From positions 1 to 64,000 of the forward strand of contig CAJNDS010000676.1 of assembly GCA_905221605.1 (NCBI GenBank): a stretch of 64,000 bases of DNA, read 5' to 3'. Position numbers and translations under genes: made by a program. The notes beneath the pieces were generated by a model. That model was not told the origin of the DNA. It worked only from the letters and a program-made list of their open reading frames with translations, and did no database searches. Each line of letters opens with the position of its first letter. The first letter of the stretch is position 1. Shown piece after piece: positions 38,058 through 48,253 of the stretch. This DNA is from Symbiodinium natans (taxonomy: Eukaryota > Sar > Dinophyceae > Suessiales > Symbiodiniaceae).

Positions 38058-38288
38058 TCACAAGTTTAGAATGTTTTCCGCGTTAAATATATGCATGTAG
38101 CGCGTACTGCACCAAGCTGCTGGCCACAGTGGGCTGGACTTGCTCAGTAGCACAGATTGAAGCCAGTGCATTAAAAGCTCTTCGAATTTTTCAACCAAAA
38201 ACCACAAGGCGCAAAACGATGCGAACCGACACGCTGAGCCAAGCTGCATCTGGTAAATTCCCAAAGTGTCTCGCTGCACCTTGAGCAT
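38058..38288 (-). CDS. Unrecognised exon, 76 codons
   Basis: The frame reads MLKVQRDTLGIYQMQLGSAC, RFASFCALWFLVEKFEELLM and HWLQSVLLSKSSPLWPAAWC, ending FNAENILNL. Amphipathic and hydrophobic, possibly membrane-associated. It may be preceded by further codons after an acceptor. Confidence 0.5.
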   Translation of the reverse strand: MLKVQRDTLGIYQMQLGSACRFASFCALWFLVEKFEELLMHWLQSVLLSKSSPLWPAAWCSTRYMHIFNAENILNL

Positions 38289-38459
38289 CTCTTGCCTTCA
38301 AGCGTCGGACGGCCAGAGGAATCCCCCCCCCCACCCCTCTAGGGGTATACAGGTGATCGACCCCTCGGCAAAGCGACTTGGGAACAGTGTTGCGGGGGTA
38401 CCCCTTCTTGTAGGGGGGGTTCCTACAATGAGCACCCGAAACCCTGAACCCTAAACCCT

Positions 38460-39660
38460 CAACCCTAAGGGGGGGCCAAACAGCACCCCCCCGCCCCTGG
38501 TTTGGGGAAGAGCCCCCCTCTGAATGCTGTCATGGGTGCATCTGCCGGGCTCCTTCGGCGGCGGACCTGAGACTCAAGGGCTTAGGGTTTATTGGAGCTT
38601 ATAGGGCTTAGGGTTTTATTAGGCCTTGTGATTAGGGTTTATTGATATTACGGTGTATTTGGGTTTAGGGTTTATTTGGATTTAGGTTTTAGGGTTTTGG
38701 GATGAGGGTTTTTCAGTGGCGCATGAGATGCCCATGGACGGACTGGAGACCTGACACCAGAGCACCAGCTTTGCTCTCTCCTTTAACAGCTCTTCGCGGT
38801 GCATACGGATGATATCGGCACACCATGACGCCCGTTAAAACTAACAGTCCTTAATACGAACTATGATATGCCGTACAATAATCTCTATTAAGGACTGCTA
38901 GTATCAGGGGGAACTTCCCAATCGGCACACCGTGATCCCCCTATGCCTTTCCTGAGCTCTATTTCGAGGAGCTACAGACCAATGCAGGCCTTTGGGCTCC
39001 GTTTTCCAAGCAAAGAAGACGGAGTACAATCGCCCGCATTTTATACCAGACCCAGGAGTAAAAAGGGGACCCTTCTTGGTTTAAAGGGATTAGAAGGGAA
39101 CCTAAAGCCTAAAAAAGGGGAATAAGTGGTTACCCTGGGTCCTAGTGTGGGAAAACCATCAGCGACCTTCGAGCTGCTTGTTGCTCCCCAACAGCTTGGC
39201 AAACATGAGGCTTGGGCTGCTTTGCAGGCGAGGCTTTTGGAGGCTCGGGGGTGCATTATTTACAACAGCATGCCAGCTAAAGTGGTTCAGTTGCGTGAGC
39301 TTTGAGTCCTTTTGGGGGTCCTTTTAACCCTGAACCCTAAACCCTAAACCCTAAACCCTAAACACCTCCTTGGACAGGTGTTTTGTCGCTTCCAGAGGCC
39401 CAAGGGGCTGCGCCACGTGTTCGACCTTCGAGCGCTTGTCCGACGCGCTCCTGGCAAGAAGAGGGGTTTAGGGTTTAGGGTTTAGGGTCCCCCCCCCCCC
39501 CCCCCAGGTGTGTTTTGGAGACCTTTGACCGGGTTTAGGGTTTAGGGCTTAGGGTTTAGGGTTTAAAGTTTTGGGTTTAGGAAGCACCGGGACGACCCGA
39601 CAACAACTCCGTTCCTGATCGCGACCTGGAGCTTTTCTGAACACACCAGAACAAGACAAG
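38460..39660. other. Repeat-rich stretch without a firm exon
   Basis: It holds TTTATTRGG-like units (38590-38710), a family B element (38825-38920), a family C-like element (39047-39155, ends GACCCAGGAGTA and TACCCTGGGTCC), CCCTAAA (39325-39363), a C-run (39488-39506) and TTTAGGG tracts (39463-39488, 39530-39575). Confidence 0.5.
38825..38920. mobile_element. Palindromic element, family B
   Basis: CTAACAGTCCTTAATACG on the left, TATTAAGGACTGCTAGTATC and GGGGGAACTTCCCA on the right. Confidence 0.7.
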
Positions 39661-39789
39661 ACATGGGCAAATATGACTCTAAACTCACCCCATCCCCCGA
39701 ACCTAGTTCATGGTTGGGATGGTATTCAAAATTTGAAACATGTCTCTTTCTTATTGAGCTTAAGTACCCTTAGACATGTAGAATGCTAC

Positions 39790-40035
39790 CCCACTATGAC
39801 AAAGGAACACTGCGACTGGCCTGAGCTTGGACCTCAACGTCAACAGGCTGTCGAAGGCTTGGAACACGTGATGGCTGTTGTTGCCATCTTGAACGAACGA
39901 CTTGCCTTAGCTGCAGGAAGGTCCTCACATCTTCTCACTGCAAAATCGCTCTGCTTGTTTCGTGCTAGAGTGTGCCGCGCACGCAGTGCCAAGGCACATC
40001 ATCACCTACCTTCGCACCTAAGTCGCCCGACCTAA
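39790..40035 (+). CDS. Unrecognised plus-strand exon
   Basis: The frame reads EHCDWPELGPQRQQAVEGLE, HVMAVVAILNERLALAAGRS and LTAKSLCLFRARVCRARSAK. The preceding 100 bp (CCTAGTTCATGG ... TTAAGTACCCTTAGAC) matches 57790-57870 and is probably an element. Confidence 0.4.
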   Translation, partial: PTMTKEHCDWPELGPQRQQAVEGLEHVMAVVAILNERLALAAGRSSHLLTAKSLCLFRARVCRARSAKAHHHLPSHLSRPT

Positions 40036-40241
40036 ATGAACCCGTGACTTACCCATCCGCACAACACACCAGCGAAACATCCCCGGCACGTCTGCCACAA
40101 AGTGCGACATAGCAAAAAGCCTTCCGTACTACTGCGGCCGCATCTTAGGTTCCTTAACAGCAACCCCCATGGAGGAGAACCGAGCATCTAAATATCTACT
40201 TCATCACGAAGCATCAAGCGCCTCAACGTGGGCCTCCCTGT

Positions 40242-40323
40242 AAACCCTAAACCCTAAACCCTAAACCCTAAACCTTAAACCTTAAACCCTAAACCCTAAA
40301 CCCTAAACCCTAAACCCTAAACC
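40242..40323 (-). repeat. CCCTAAA array, about 11 units
   Basis: Includes two CCTTAAA variants. Confidence 0.85.
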
Positions 40324-40363
40324 CATCCAAGCCCCTGTAAACTCCCCAAAGGCCGAACCTCAC

Positions 40364-40455
40364 CAAGCCCAAGCGGCCATCGGCAACGAACTTCTCCAGG
40401 GCGTCGTTCGCTGCCAGGGTCGAGGCGCGGCTGAAGGAGGCCCCGTCGACGTAGC
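40364..40455 (-). CDS. Unrecognised exon with clear splice sites
   Basis: The frame reads GYVDGASFSRASTLAANDAL then EKFVADGRLGL, between GGCTGAAAG and CTTG|GTGAGGTTCGG. The upstream intron holds a family A element and the downstream one a CCCTAAA array. Confidence 0.5.
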
Positions 40456-40470
40456 CTTTCAGCCTTTTTT

Positions 40471-40635
40471 TTGGGAGGTTCATGGTACTTGTTAACCAAT
40501 GGGATTTAGGTTTTTTTTGGAGTTTCATGGTACTTGTTAACCAAATAAGTCGAAATTATGACTGTACTTCAAACCCACTTTTAAGCCAAGTAAGTGCCCT
40601 AGTATGGTTCTAAGTCATAAGTATGAGCCTCCAAG
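40471..40635. mobile_element. Palindromic element, family A, left end duplicated
   Basis: GGAGGTTCATGGTACTTGTT occurs at 40475 and again, as GGAGTTTCATGGTACTTGTT, at 40519, so a second copy or a partial duplication is nested at the left end. Right end GAGCCTCCAAG. Confidence 0.7.
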
Positions 40636-40651
40636 TGCTTGGTTCGGAGAA

Positions 40652-40800
40652 GAAAACCCCCCTAGTTCTTAGTAGGGAATGAGGGACTTCGGGGCCCTAG
40701 ATCATACCCTCTCAGGGATTATGTAGGGGACCTCATTCCCTCATTCCCTCATGCCCTAATTCCCTCATTCCCTACGAAGAACCAGGGGGCAGAATCCCCC
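40652..40800. mobile_element. Palindromic element, family F
   Basis: CCCCCTAGTTCTTAGTAGGG with AATGAGGGA on the left and TCCCTCATTCCCTACGAAGA with ACCAGGGGG on the right; the right arm carries three tandem TCCCTCAT-type units. A relative is at 51234-51342. Confidence 0.8.
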
Positions 40801-40959
40801 CTAGGCCTTTCTTGTGTGCCCCATATTCTGCATTTTGATCTCCCCTTTCTGATGCACTCTTCTTGTAGCTTGCAGGCACCTGTGTGGCTCATCCGGTTGA
40901 ACAAGACACTTTGAGAATCATGAGGAGGCAGTACTCGAAACCCAGTTCAGGGTTTGGGA

Positions 40960-41149
40960 GATGGCAGAAAGAGGTCTTTGGTTGAGGTGCGCAGCTCGTC
41001 CTGCTACCTACTTGTCGTTGTCCAACTTGCGGCTCTTCCGGCCCCTTCCGGCCTGACCAAAAAACCTTAACACATCTCAACACCAAGCGTTGCCTTTTGC
41101 GAAACCTGGCCCCTGGCCCGTCTTCCAGCGGGGTCGCGCTTTCTGCCAT
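40960..41149 (-). CDS. Possible N-terminal exon
   Basis: An ATG at 41149 opens MAESATPLEDGPGARFRKRQ then RLVLRCVKVFWSGRKGPEEP. It may end at a donor near AGATGTGTTAAGG. No domain recognised. Confidence 0.35.
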
Positions 41150-41159
41150 ACGCCAAAGC

Positions 41160-42000
41160 TATGCCGCACCGTGATACCCGAGGTATGGGAGCACCTTTTA
41201 ACGACTTGTAGTAGGATAATATATATATATATATATGTATGTAACCAACAAGCTTAAAGGTTAACTACCCAGCCCCTAAGGAGAGCTAAGGCTCTCTGAC
41301 TCGAGCTGGTGGGTCTGCTGCTTGATCTCCAGGAACAGCTTCTTCTTGTCGCCACCTCAAAACCCACCCAAAACAGTGCCGGACATTTCCGGCAAAACCC
41401 TCCTGAGTCCTAAACCCTGAGCTCCCTCAAACCCCTCCGAAACCCTGAGCTCCCCAAACACTCAGACGTCATCCGCTTGCGCACCAGCTCGTGGGAGAAA
41501 AAAAAAAGTCGACTCTGGGCCTCTCCGGGAGATCGGTCTCTCCAAGTCCCCCTTTTCTTGCGGTGAGAAGTGGTCACCAAGCACCCTCAAGAAGCTCAGA
41601 ACCCTGAAGTTCTCTCAAGCTGCCACAAAAACCCCTCATCCTGCTCCATGTGAAAATCGTCTCGGAGGGGCCTTTCAGCAGCTCCTTCATCCCGCTGAAC
41701 TCCTCCTGGAGACTGGCGAACTCCTTCTGCTGCTCCTTGGCGTCTTGCGCGCAGCTTGGTAGGTCTAGGGTTTAGGGTTTAGGGTTTAGGGTTTAGGGCC
41801 AAAGTTTAGGGTTTAGGGTGTGTCAGGGGAGGGCGCGCGCTCGGGTGTGAAACACCCCGGGCCGCGCGCTCGCGTTGCCCGTCAACCCACCCCGGCCACC
41901 CAAACTATACTCTATTAGGGTCTAGGGTTTATGGAATTTATTTTCTTGTTCCCTGATGCTTGCTTTGATGTTTTTAAAGTTGCGCTGTTAGGGTTGTAGC
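41160..42000. other. No exon supported
   Basis: (AT)n at 41219-41236, CCTGAGCTCCC-type repeats near 41400-41460, and TTTAGGG units at 41767-41815. Confidence 0.45.
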
Positions 42001-42960
42001 TGGGGTTGGGGGTTAGCCTCGGCCCTTTTCGGGCCTGCGGCGTGTCAGGGCCCGTAGAGGCCCTCATTTATTTGAAGGTGAGGGAAACACTTTGTGCCTG
42101 CTCCTGGATTCCCCTTCTTTAAGGTCCTCTGGGGGGCCTTTTGGGGGCTTCCGGGCTTTCCTGGCCCTTCCGGGGTAAAATGGAGGGGTGCCCAAAACCA
42201 TCGATTTCAGTACCAAAAAATCGCAGTTTTCATTGCGGGTACGGGCATCCTGGGGTCCCCTTCTTTTAGGGGCCTTTTGAAGCCTTTTGAAGCCTTTTGG
42301 TGGCTCTTGGGGTCTCTCGCCCTGTTCGGACCTTCGGCGTGTCAGGGGCCGTAGAGGCTTTATTCATTTGAAGGTCAGGGAACCTATTAGTATTTTTGCG
42401 CCAATGCGTATTTCAATCACTAGATTTAAGCTGGGGTTCGGGGTAGCCTCGGCCCTCGGGCCTTCGGCACGTTAGGGCCCGTAGAGGCCCTTATTTGCTT
42501 GAAGGCCTTCGCAGGGTTTTGCGGTGTTAGGGTTTAAGCTGGGGTTCGGGGTACTCGGCCCCTTTTCGGGCCTTCGGCACGTCAGGGCCCGTAGAGGCCC
42601 TTGCTGATTTGGGGGCTTCCTGGGCTTTCCTGCTCCTTTACCCGAAATGGAGGGGTGCCCAAAACCATCGAGTTCAGTACTAAAAAACAACATTTTTCAT
42701 TGCGGGCAGGGGTGCCTAAAACCATCTTCAATATTCAAAAATCGCATTTTTCATTGCGGGCACGGACAAATCTTGTGCCCTTCTTTGAGGGGGCCTTTTA
42801 AGCTTTTGAAGCCTTTTGGTGGCTCTTGGCGCCTCTTGGGGGCTTCCTGGGCTTTCCTGGCGCTTCTGGTGTACAATGGAGGGGCGCACAAAACCATCCA
42901 TTCCAGTAAAAAAAAACATTCTTCATTGGATGGTACGGCCCTCTTGGCGCGGGGCCCTTT
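42000..42960. repeat. Higher-order repeat of two alternating modules
   Basis: Module 1 (about 75 bp, with GCCTTCGGCRYGTCAGGGCC and CGTAGAGGCCCTTATTTG) occurs near 42005, 42310, 42435 and 42542. Module 2 (about 65 bp, with CCCAAAACCATCGATTTCAG and TTTTTCATTGCGGGCA) occurs near 42180, 42647, 42711 and 42877. Gly/Phe/Pro-rich open frames across the block are by-products. Confidence 0.75.
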
Positions 42961-43239
42961 GGCGCGGGGGGCCTCCCTCTAGCCCTGAACGCGGGCCCTT
43001 CCAGGCCCTTGACCCTGGAATTCCAAGGTTTGGTCTCAAGAAAGCGCTTGTTGGTCCGAAAGGGTTGGTCGGGGCCCTTGGCCGGCGACCCAAAATCACA
43101 AAATTCCCTGGCCAGCCTCCTGCTCCAGGAATCCAGCCACCAGGGGCCAGGGGGCCGCCGGGGGGGGGGGGGCCACAAACCCTCAACCCAAAACCCTGAA
43201 CCGACCTCCAGAAGCAAAGGGTTACGCTTTGGGGTTATA

Positions 43240-43420
43240 CTTTAGCTACGCTAAAGGTGGTCTGGGCGCCGGCCATCCCTTAGCCGAGTACTGACGTTGT
43301 CGTAAGAAAGGCCGATGTCCGTTGGCCTGTCCAGGACAGACGGTGAGGCTTAACCCTCACCTTTTCCGTTTCTCTTTTCGCTTGGGCGCTCGGGCTGTAA
43401 GGCCCTCGGCCGAGCGCTCG
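43240..43420. ncRNA. Hairpin-rich segment, possible structured RNA or SINE
   Basis: Several short perfect inverted repeats follow one another: CTTTAGCTACGCTAAAG (43240-43256), GGTGAGG...CCTCACC (43342-43361) and GCGCTCGG...CCGAGCGC (43386-43417), with CTGTCCAGGACAG between. No match to tRNA, 5S or U RNAs is recognised. Confidence 0.25.
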
Positions 43421-43455
43421 GGGTCTGTCGCTCGACGGAAGCGACCCCTCACTTA

Positions 43456-43575
43456 GTTTAGGGTTTAGGGTTTAGGGTTTAGGGTTTAGGGTTTAGGGTT
43501 TAGGGTTTAGGGTTTAGGGTTTAGGGTTTGGGGTTTAGGGTTTAGGGTTTAGGGTTTAGGGTTTAGGGTTTAGGT
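43456..43575 (+). repeat. TTTAGGG array, about 17 units
   Basis: Nearly perfect, with one TTTGGGG unit. Confidence 0.9.
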
Positions 43576-43814
43576 ACACGCATCTAGGGTTCATGATCTT
43601 CCAGCTTTCAAGCTCCGGGCACAGGATCCCTGTGTGCAAAGTGCAGGGGGGGGATGAACAGGGCAAATCTCACAAGAAAGGGTTCCTCTTTTGAGGGTGT
43701 GCGGCATTCCTTTCTCCAGCAACCCTTGCAGATTCTATCTTTGGAGCCCTCAACCCTTTAAGAATCTATTCTAGTTTGGCGTATGAGAAGAGTACCCTAG
43801 TTTGGGAAATGCCC

Positions 43815-44044
43815 ATTTTGAGAGATCCCATCTTCAGGGCGCTTTTAAGGTGCCCAGATGCGATGGACTGGACCAAGGACTGATGGTCGATCTTCTCACC
43901 GAGCCAGCCGGCATCCAGCTGCGCGGTCTTCACGATCCAATCCTTTCTACTTTGGAGAGGAGCACACGCTTCCGCTTCGTTTCTTTTCGGCTCGGCTTCG
44001 ACGGGTTTCTTTTGGTCTTTCCGTGTTTTTGCACAGCTCTTCAA
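43815..44044 (-). CDS. Unrecognised basic/helical exon
   Basis: The frame includes KTRKDQKKPVEAEPKRNEAE, ACAPLQSRKDWIVKTAQLDA and WLGEKIDHQSLVQSIASGHL. It may extend upstream of 44044. Lys/Glu-rich then a folded-looking segment; no family recognised. Confidence 0.5.
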
Positions 44045-44156
44045 GAGAAGGGCCCTCGGTCACAGCTCCGGAAGTGCCCTCCCCCCGAGGTGCCAGGCGT
44101 GTACGGCCTGGCTTTAATACACTTCGAGAATGCGCTGACCTATGCCCCTGATAAGG

Positions 44157-44217
44157 AACCCTAAACCCTAAACCCTAAACCCTACACCCTACACCCTACA
44201 CCCTAAACCCTAAACCT
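44157..44217 (-). repeat. CCCTAAA/CCCTACA array
   Basis: About nine units, including three consecutive CCCTACA. Confidence 0.85.
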
Positions 44218-44232
44218 TGATAAGGAAGAATT

Positions 44233-44358
44233 TTATATTCCTTGGGGGGTCTTGAGGAATTCGTAGTAATGCACAATCAGGAGCCGCGAGCTTCTCGTTG
44301 TTGCCGTTGGTGATGTCCTCAGCAGGCGCGACACACTCCGTGTGTCAGCATGTGGTGC
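44233..44358 (-). CDS. C-terminal exon after tandem donors, unrecognised
   Basis: After GAATCTCAG the frame reads APHADTRSVSRLLRTSPTAT then TRSSRLLIVHYYEFLKTPQG and a TAA. It is in frame with exon 44401-44580 only if the middle of three tandem donors is used. Confidence 0.45.
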   Translation of the reverse strand, partial: APHADTRSVSRLLRTSPTATTRSSRLLIVHYYEFLKTPQGI

Positions 44359-44400
44359 CTGAGATTCTCATGTGTGAGCGGCATACCCACCTGTACCCAC

Positions 44401-44580
44401 CTGTACCCACCTGAAAGCATCCTGAACCGAGCTGCAGTGGCTTTCTTCAAGTTGCGGAGGATCGTCCGGTCGCCTGGACAACTGCGGCTTCACGCCCCAA
44501 TTCTTAAACAAGTCCCAGATGTTAACTGCCCCGGTCTCCTGTCGGTCATCCACACTCCCAGCAGAGGATTCCGCAGAGTA
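44401..44580 (-). CDS. Unrecognised exon ending in three tandem donors
   Basis: The frame reads YSAESSAGSVDDRQETGAVN, IWDLFKNWGVKPQLSRRPDD and PPQLEESHCSSVQDAFR. It starts after CTTTCTGGAG, which directly follows CCCTAAACCCAA. The 3' edge is CAGGTGGGTA repeated three times (44391-44413, minus sense), giving donors in three phases. Confidence 0.55.
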
Positions 44581-44591
44581 CTCCAGAAAGT

Positions 44592-44655
44592 TGGGTTTAG
44601 GGATTAGCTCTTAGGGCTTAGGGTTTAGGGTTTAGGGTTTAGGGTTTAGGGTTTA
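44592..44655 (+). repeat. TTTAGGG array abutting an exon
   Basis: About seven units, beginning 12 bp from the acceptor of exon 44401-44580. Confidence 0.85.
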
Positions 44656-44799
44656 GAGGACCTCAGGGACCCTCAAGCACAGGGCCCGGCGCCTCGCACG
44701 ACGGCATCCCGCACGCAGTGCACATCACCTGGGCACAACACCCCCTTCCCCCTTCCCCCCCCCCCCCCATGTTGGGTACTGTAGGGGGCTTCAAGGCCC

Positions 44800-44932
44800 T
44801 AGGGTTTAGGGTTTAGGGTTTAGGGTTTAGGGTTTAGGGTTTAGGGTTTAGGGTTTAGGGTACCCTTAGGGATTCGAAGAACCCGAAACCCTAAATCCTA
44901 AACCCTAAACCCTAAACCCTAAACCCTAAACC
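44800..44932. repeat. Inverted pair of TTTAGGG and CCCTAAA arrays
   Basis: TTTAGGG at 44801-44862 and CCCTAAA at 44886-44932, with a 24-bp spacer: a perfect large hairpin. Confidence 0.9.
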
Positions 44933-45135
44933 AAAAGTCCTTGACATCTCTTTTTGGCAGCCAGGGTGGCAGAAGAGGCGGGAGAGCATGGCTGGAACTG
45001 GCGAGCAATCTGCCGCTTGGTTCTGCGGAGGTGCGCTCAACTCTCAAGCATACTAGCTCGACAGTAGGGTTTAGGGTTTAGGGTTTAGGGTTTAGGGTTT
45101 AGGCTTTAGGATTTAGGGTTTAGGGTTTAGGCTAG

Positions 45136-45243
45136 GCTGCCCAGTAACCTAGGCTTAAAAAGGGTACCCTTTTTTGCTTAAAGGGGTTATAAGGGAACCT
45201 AAACCCCCCGAAAAGGGAGTAAGGGTACTACTGGGCATCCTAG
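45136..45243. mobile_element. Palindromic element, family C (variant ends)
   Basis: CTAGGCTGCCCAGTA ... TACTGGGCATCCTAG, with an AAAAAGGGTACCCTTTTTTG core. Confidence 0.7.
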
Positions 45244-45319
45244 GTTTCGTTTAGCTTAACTTAGTTTGGGCTTAGGGTTTTTTGTTTGGGGTTCAGGGTT
45301 TAGAGCTGAAGGAGCTTTG

Positions 45320-45495
45320 AATGGGTACTTGGGGGTTCCCGAAGCCTCATCACAAGAACCCATCGCGGCGGTCGACGTTCTGACGATTTTATGCCGAAGA
45401 TCACTGGCCCTTGGGCGAAGGGGAAGAGTTGAAGCAAACAAAAATGCCCGAGCTTCATTCCAGAGGCCCTCTTCTAGGCCCTCAGTAAGTGGTCG
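45320..45495 (-). CDS. Unrecognised exon
   Basis: The frame reads LTEGLEEGLWNEARAFLFAS, TLPLRPRASDLRHKIVRTST and AAMGSCDEASGTPKYPFKAP. Clear coding character. The end near 45310 runs into TTTAGGG-like sequence. Confidence 0.5.
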
Positions 45496-45814
45496 GAATA
45501 ATTACTAATAGTATTCCCGCATGGTCCCTATTTAAATGTACTAGAATAACCAGAATAACCCCCATCTGACTACTAAGTCCCCTATAGTACATTTGCAGGT
45601 TTCGGTGCTGCTCCAGCCTGAAACTTCTTGGGGCTTTTTTGGGCTTCTTGGGGCAGGACGACTCGGCTCAACAGCGGGATGCCGACCCAACCACGAAGCA
45701 CATCTAAGCATCGCCTTTGAAACCCTAAGCCATCTGAATGTCCTCAATCAGCGCGCGTTTACGTACCTAAACCCCCCGAAAGCCCTAAAACAACCAGGCA
45801 GACCAAGGAATGCT

Positions 45815-45905
45815 CTCCTGCGCGACAACTTCCTTCGCCGTCTGGAAGGCCAGGTTCTGGCACAAAAAAGCACGCTTGAAGAATCTGCGAAGAAAAGTTG
45901 GCGGT
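45815..45905 (-). CDS. Exon, strand uncertain (minus favoured)
   Basis: On minus, after TTTTCTTCGCAG, FFKRAFLCQNLAFQTAKEVV then AQESIPW runs to TTG|GTCTGCC. On plus, LRDNFLRRLEGQVLAQKSTL then EESAKKSW is equally open. The pyrimidine-rich acceptor favours minus. Confidence 0.35.
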
Positions 45906-45962
45906 CGATTCAAATGTCGGGGTGTCTTTTCGCACCCTAAACCCATTTAAGGGAGATCAATC

Positions 45963-46032
45963 ACCCTAAACCCTAAACCCTAAACCCTGAACCCTGAACC
46001 CTAAACCCTAAACCCTAAACCCTAAACCCTAC
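45963..46032 (-). repeat. CCCTAAA array, about 10 units
   Basis: Includes two CCCTGAA units. On the minus strand it lies just downstream of exon 46033-46136. Confidence 0.85.
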
Positions 46033-46136
46033 AAAATGCAAAGCGCGTTTCCTTCATGGTCAAGACCACGCTGACTCCCACGGCGACGCCAGCTTTGCAG
46101 CTCTGCCCAGGTTTCCATTCTTGGCTGCACTCAGGA
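46033..46136 (-). CDS. Possible short exon
   Basis: The frame reads PPECSQEWKPGQSCKAGVAV then GVSVVLTMKETRFAF. Two Cys and a hydrophobic stretch. Upstream (46140-46220) is intron-like, with TTTTTTGGG and TTGGGTTTC motifs resembling the CTTACTTAGCC introner. Confidence 0.35.
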
Positions 46137-46239
46137 GGGTAGCTATAAATTAAACTTTTAGCTGCCTTACTAAGAAACCCAATAAACCCAAAAAAGATAA
46201 AGATCTAGAGTTACAGTAAAGTACCACAAAGCATTCTTC

Positions 46240-47040
46240 GTCCAACAAACGATAGGAGCGTGATGAGAAAAAATGATATACTGAGATACTAAAATGCTAA
46301 TATACCAAAATACGAACATACTAGAATATCATAAAAAAACAAAACAGCATATGCTATAACATACTGGTACAGCATAATGACTCAGATTCTGGACGGGCAC
46401 TTGGGGCTTAGGAGAGGCCTCCTTGCACTAGAGATGCTTTCTTTTTCATGCACATGATGTTTAGCATTACCTACTTCCTCTAGTTCTACATTATTAGTTT
46501 TCCGAATTAGTAGATAAACATATTCGTGTATTCATTATCTTAGTATATTAGTATATTAGCAGATTAATATATTAGTAGATTAGTAGATTAGTATATTAAT
46601 ATATTAGTATATTAGATATGAGTATATTCATATATTAGTATATTCGTATACTAGTATATTAGTATATTTTCAGATTAGTATATTAATAGATTAGAATATA
46701 CTAATATTAGTATATTAGTCTATTCGTCTATTACTGTATTCGTATATTCATATATTAGTACATTAGTACATTAGTACATTAGTACATTAGTACATTAGTA
46801 CATTAGTACATTAGTACATTAGTACATTAGTACATTAGTACATTAGTACATTAGTATATTAGTATATTAATATGTTAGTATATTACTATATTACTATATT
46901 ACTATATTACTATATTACTATATTACTATATTACTATATTACTATATTAATATATTAGTATACTAGTATATTAGTATATTAGTATTAAGTTCTTATTATA
47001 TTATATATATTTAGCATATCAGTATCTCCGTATATGAATA
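46240..47040. repeat. AT-rich 8-bp microsatellites
   Basis: ATTAGTAC repeated about 13 times (46748-46855), ACTATATT about 9 times (46869-46945), within TATTAGTA-type sequence. No exon. Confidence 0.9.
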
Positions 47041-47299
47041 CATTAGCTTCTTAATTAAGTAGTATATGCGTATGCTCATAGCTTCGCCTTTTAGCTTTGT
47101 AGTACATATTATTACGAGTGCGGAGCGCAGTTTCACAGCCCAATCAACCTGTAGATAGCCCAACCCCAAGGCACAGAAGGTAAATTTACATGTCAAGAAG
47201 AAAGCCCGGAACCCAAAACCCCAAAGCACACAAGGCCCGAAACATGCGACAATGATAATTAGGGAAAACTCTCTGCCTCTTGGGGATAACAGCTTGAGA

Positions 47300-47515
47300 C
47301 TAGCTTGAAACTCTGCAAAATGCATGTTTGGTGGAGTCTTCCCGCAGGGCACAGCGATTAAACAGCACCGTTGCCACAAATCCACCCGTGAACGTTTCTT
47401 TGACTCCCTCTCTCCGCGATAGCCACGTGAGGCTAGCAGCTTGAAAGTCTGAAAACAGACATGTTTCGCGAGTCTTCCCGCAGCGCACAGCGATAAAACA
47501 GAACTGCCATGTCTA
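47300..47515. repeat. Direct duplication of about 150-bp offset
   Basis: GAGTCTTCCCGCAGGGCACA (47333) and GAGTCTTCCCGCAGCGCACA (47471) with matching flanks (GCGATTAAACAG / GCGATAAAACAG). Both read FNRCALREDS / FYRCALREDS on minus. A third, shorter match (CCGCAGGGCACACAGCGAT) is at 47965. Confidence 0.65.
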
Positions 47516-47754
47516 ACGTAAGCTCAAGAAATGGACTTTGGATGTGGGGTCTGTGTTGCTGTCGGAACAATACCCGAACGACACCGCGAACGATACCTCG
47601 GACCTGTCTTGGCAAGGCCGAGGCCAATATGTATTCGAACCTGTGAATGCGACATGGCTGTGGGTCTAAATAGGGGTATGTCGCGCCCGGGGCCTGTGAC
47701 ATACCCTGGACTACATGAGAGAGTGAACCTCAGAATTGACCAACACCCAGCAGA

Positions 47755-47830
47755 CACACACACACGCACGCACGCACGCACGCACGCACACACGCACGCA
47801 CGCACGCACGCACGCACGCACACGCGTACA
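47755..47830. repeat. (ACGC)n microsatellite
   Basis: CACGCACGCACGC runs; Thr/His/Ala-rich and Cys/Val-rich translations are artefacts. Confidence 0.9.
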
Positions 47831-48253
47831 CATCTTCATATGTACACATCGGCACTTGTTGCAGGAGCACCTTGGCGTTTCGATGGATTTCGGGTCTCAA
47901 ATACAGCATAGAAAACGGACACACATCGACCGGCAAGCACCAACTGTGAAGATCTTGCTGGCTCCGCAGGGCACACAGCGATTGGGTCATCTTCTGGGCT
48001 TGCGGGCTAATAAACCATATCGACCCAGTATATAATTACTGTATTCTTCTTCTTATTATTATTGCTACAGTATCATTAAAATAGCGGATATTCTTGCTAT
48101 TATTAAATATTTCTAGTATTATTACTTGCTGTGATATTGTTACTTAGATGACCCAACTTGAGATGCCGATGCTTGCCGCGAGGCTGAGGCCGGCAGCGAA
48201 AGGAGCCACGACCGCAGTCGGAATCCAGGTGCAAAGCCTCTTTGGCGAATGTT

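Noticed and set aside
42094-43245. Phe/Gly/Pro-rich ORFs on both strands
   Set aside because: They follow the higher-order repeat modules and are open on both strands; no domain or splice structure.
46240-47040. Centromere or replication origin in the AT-rich block
   Set aside because: The block is made of 8-bp microsatellites with no other feature; nothing in the sequence supports a specific function.
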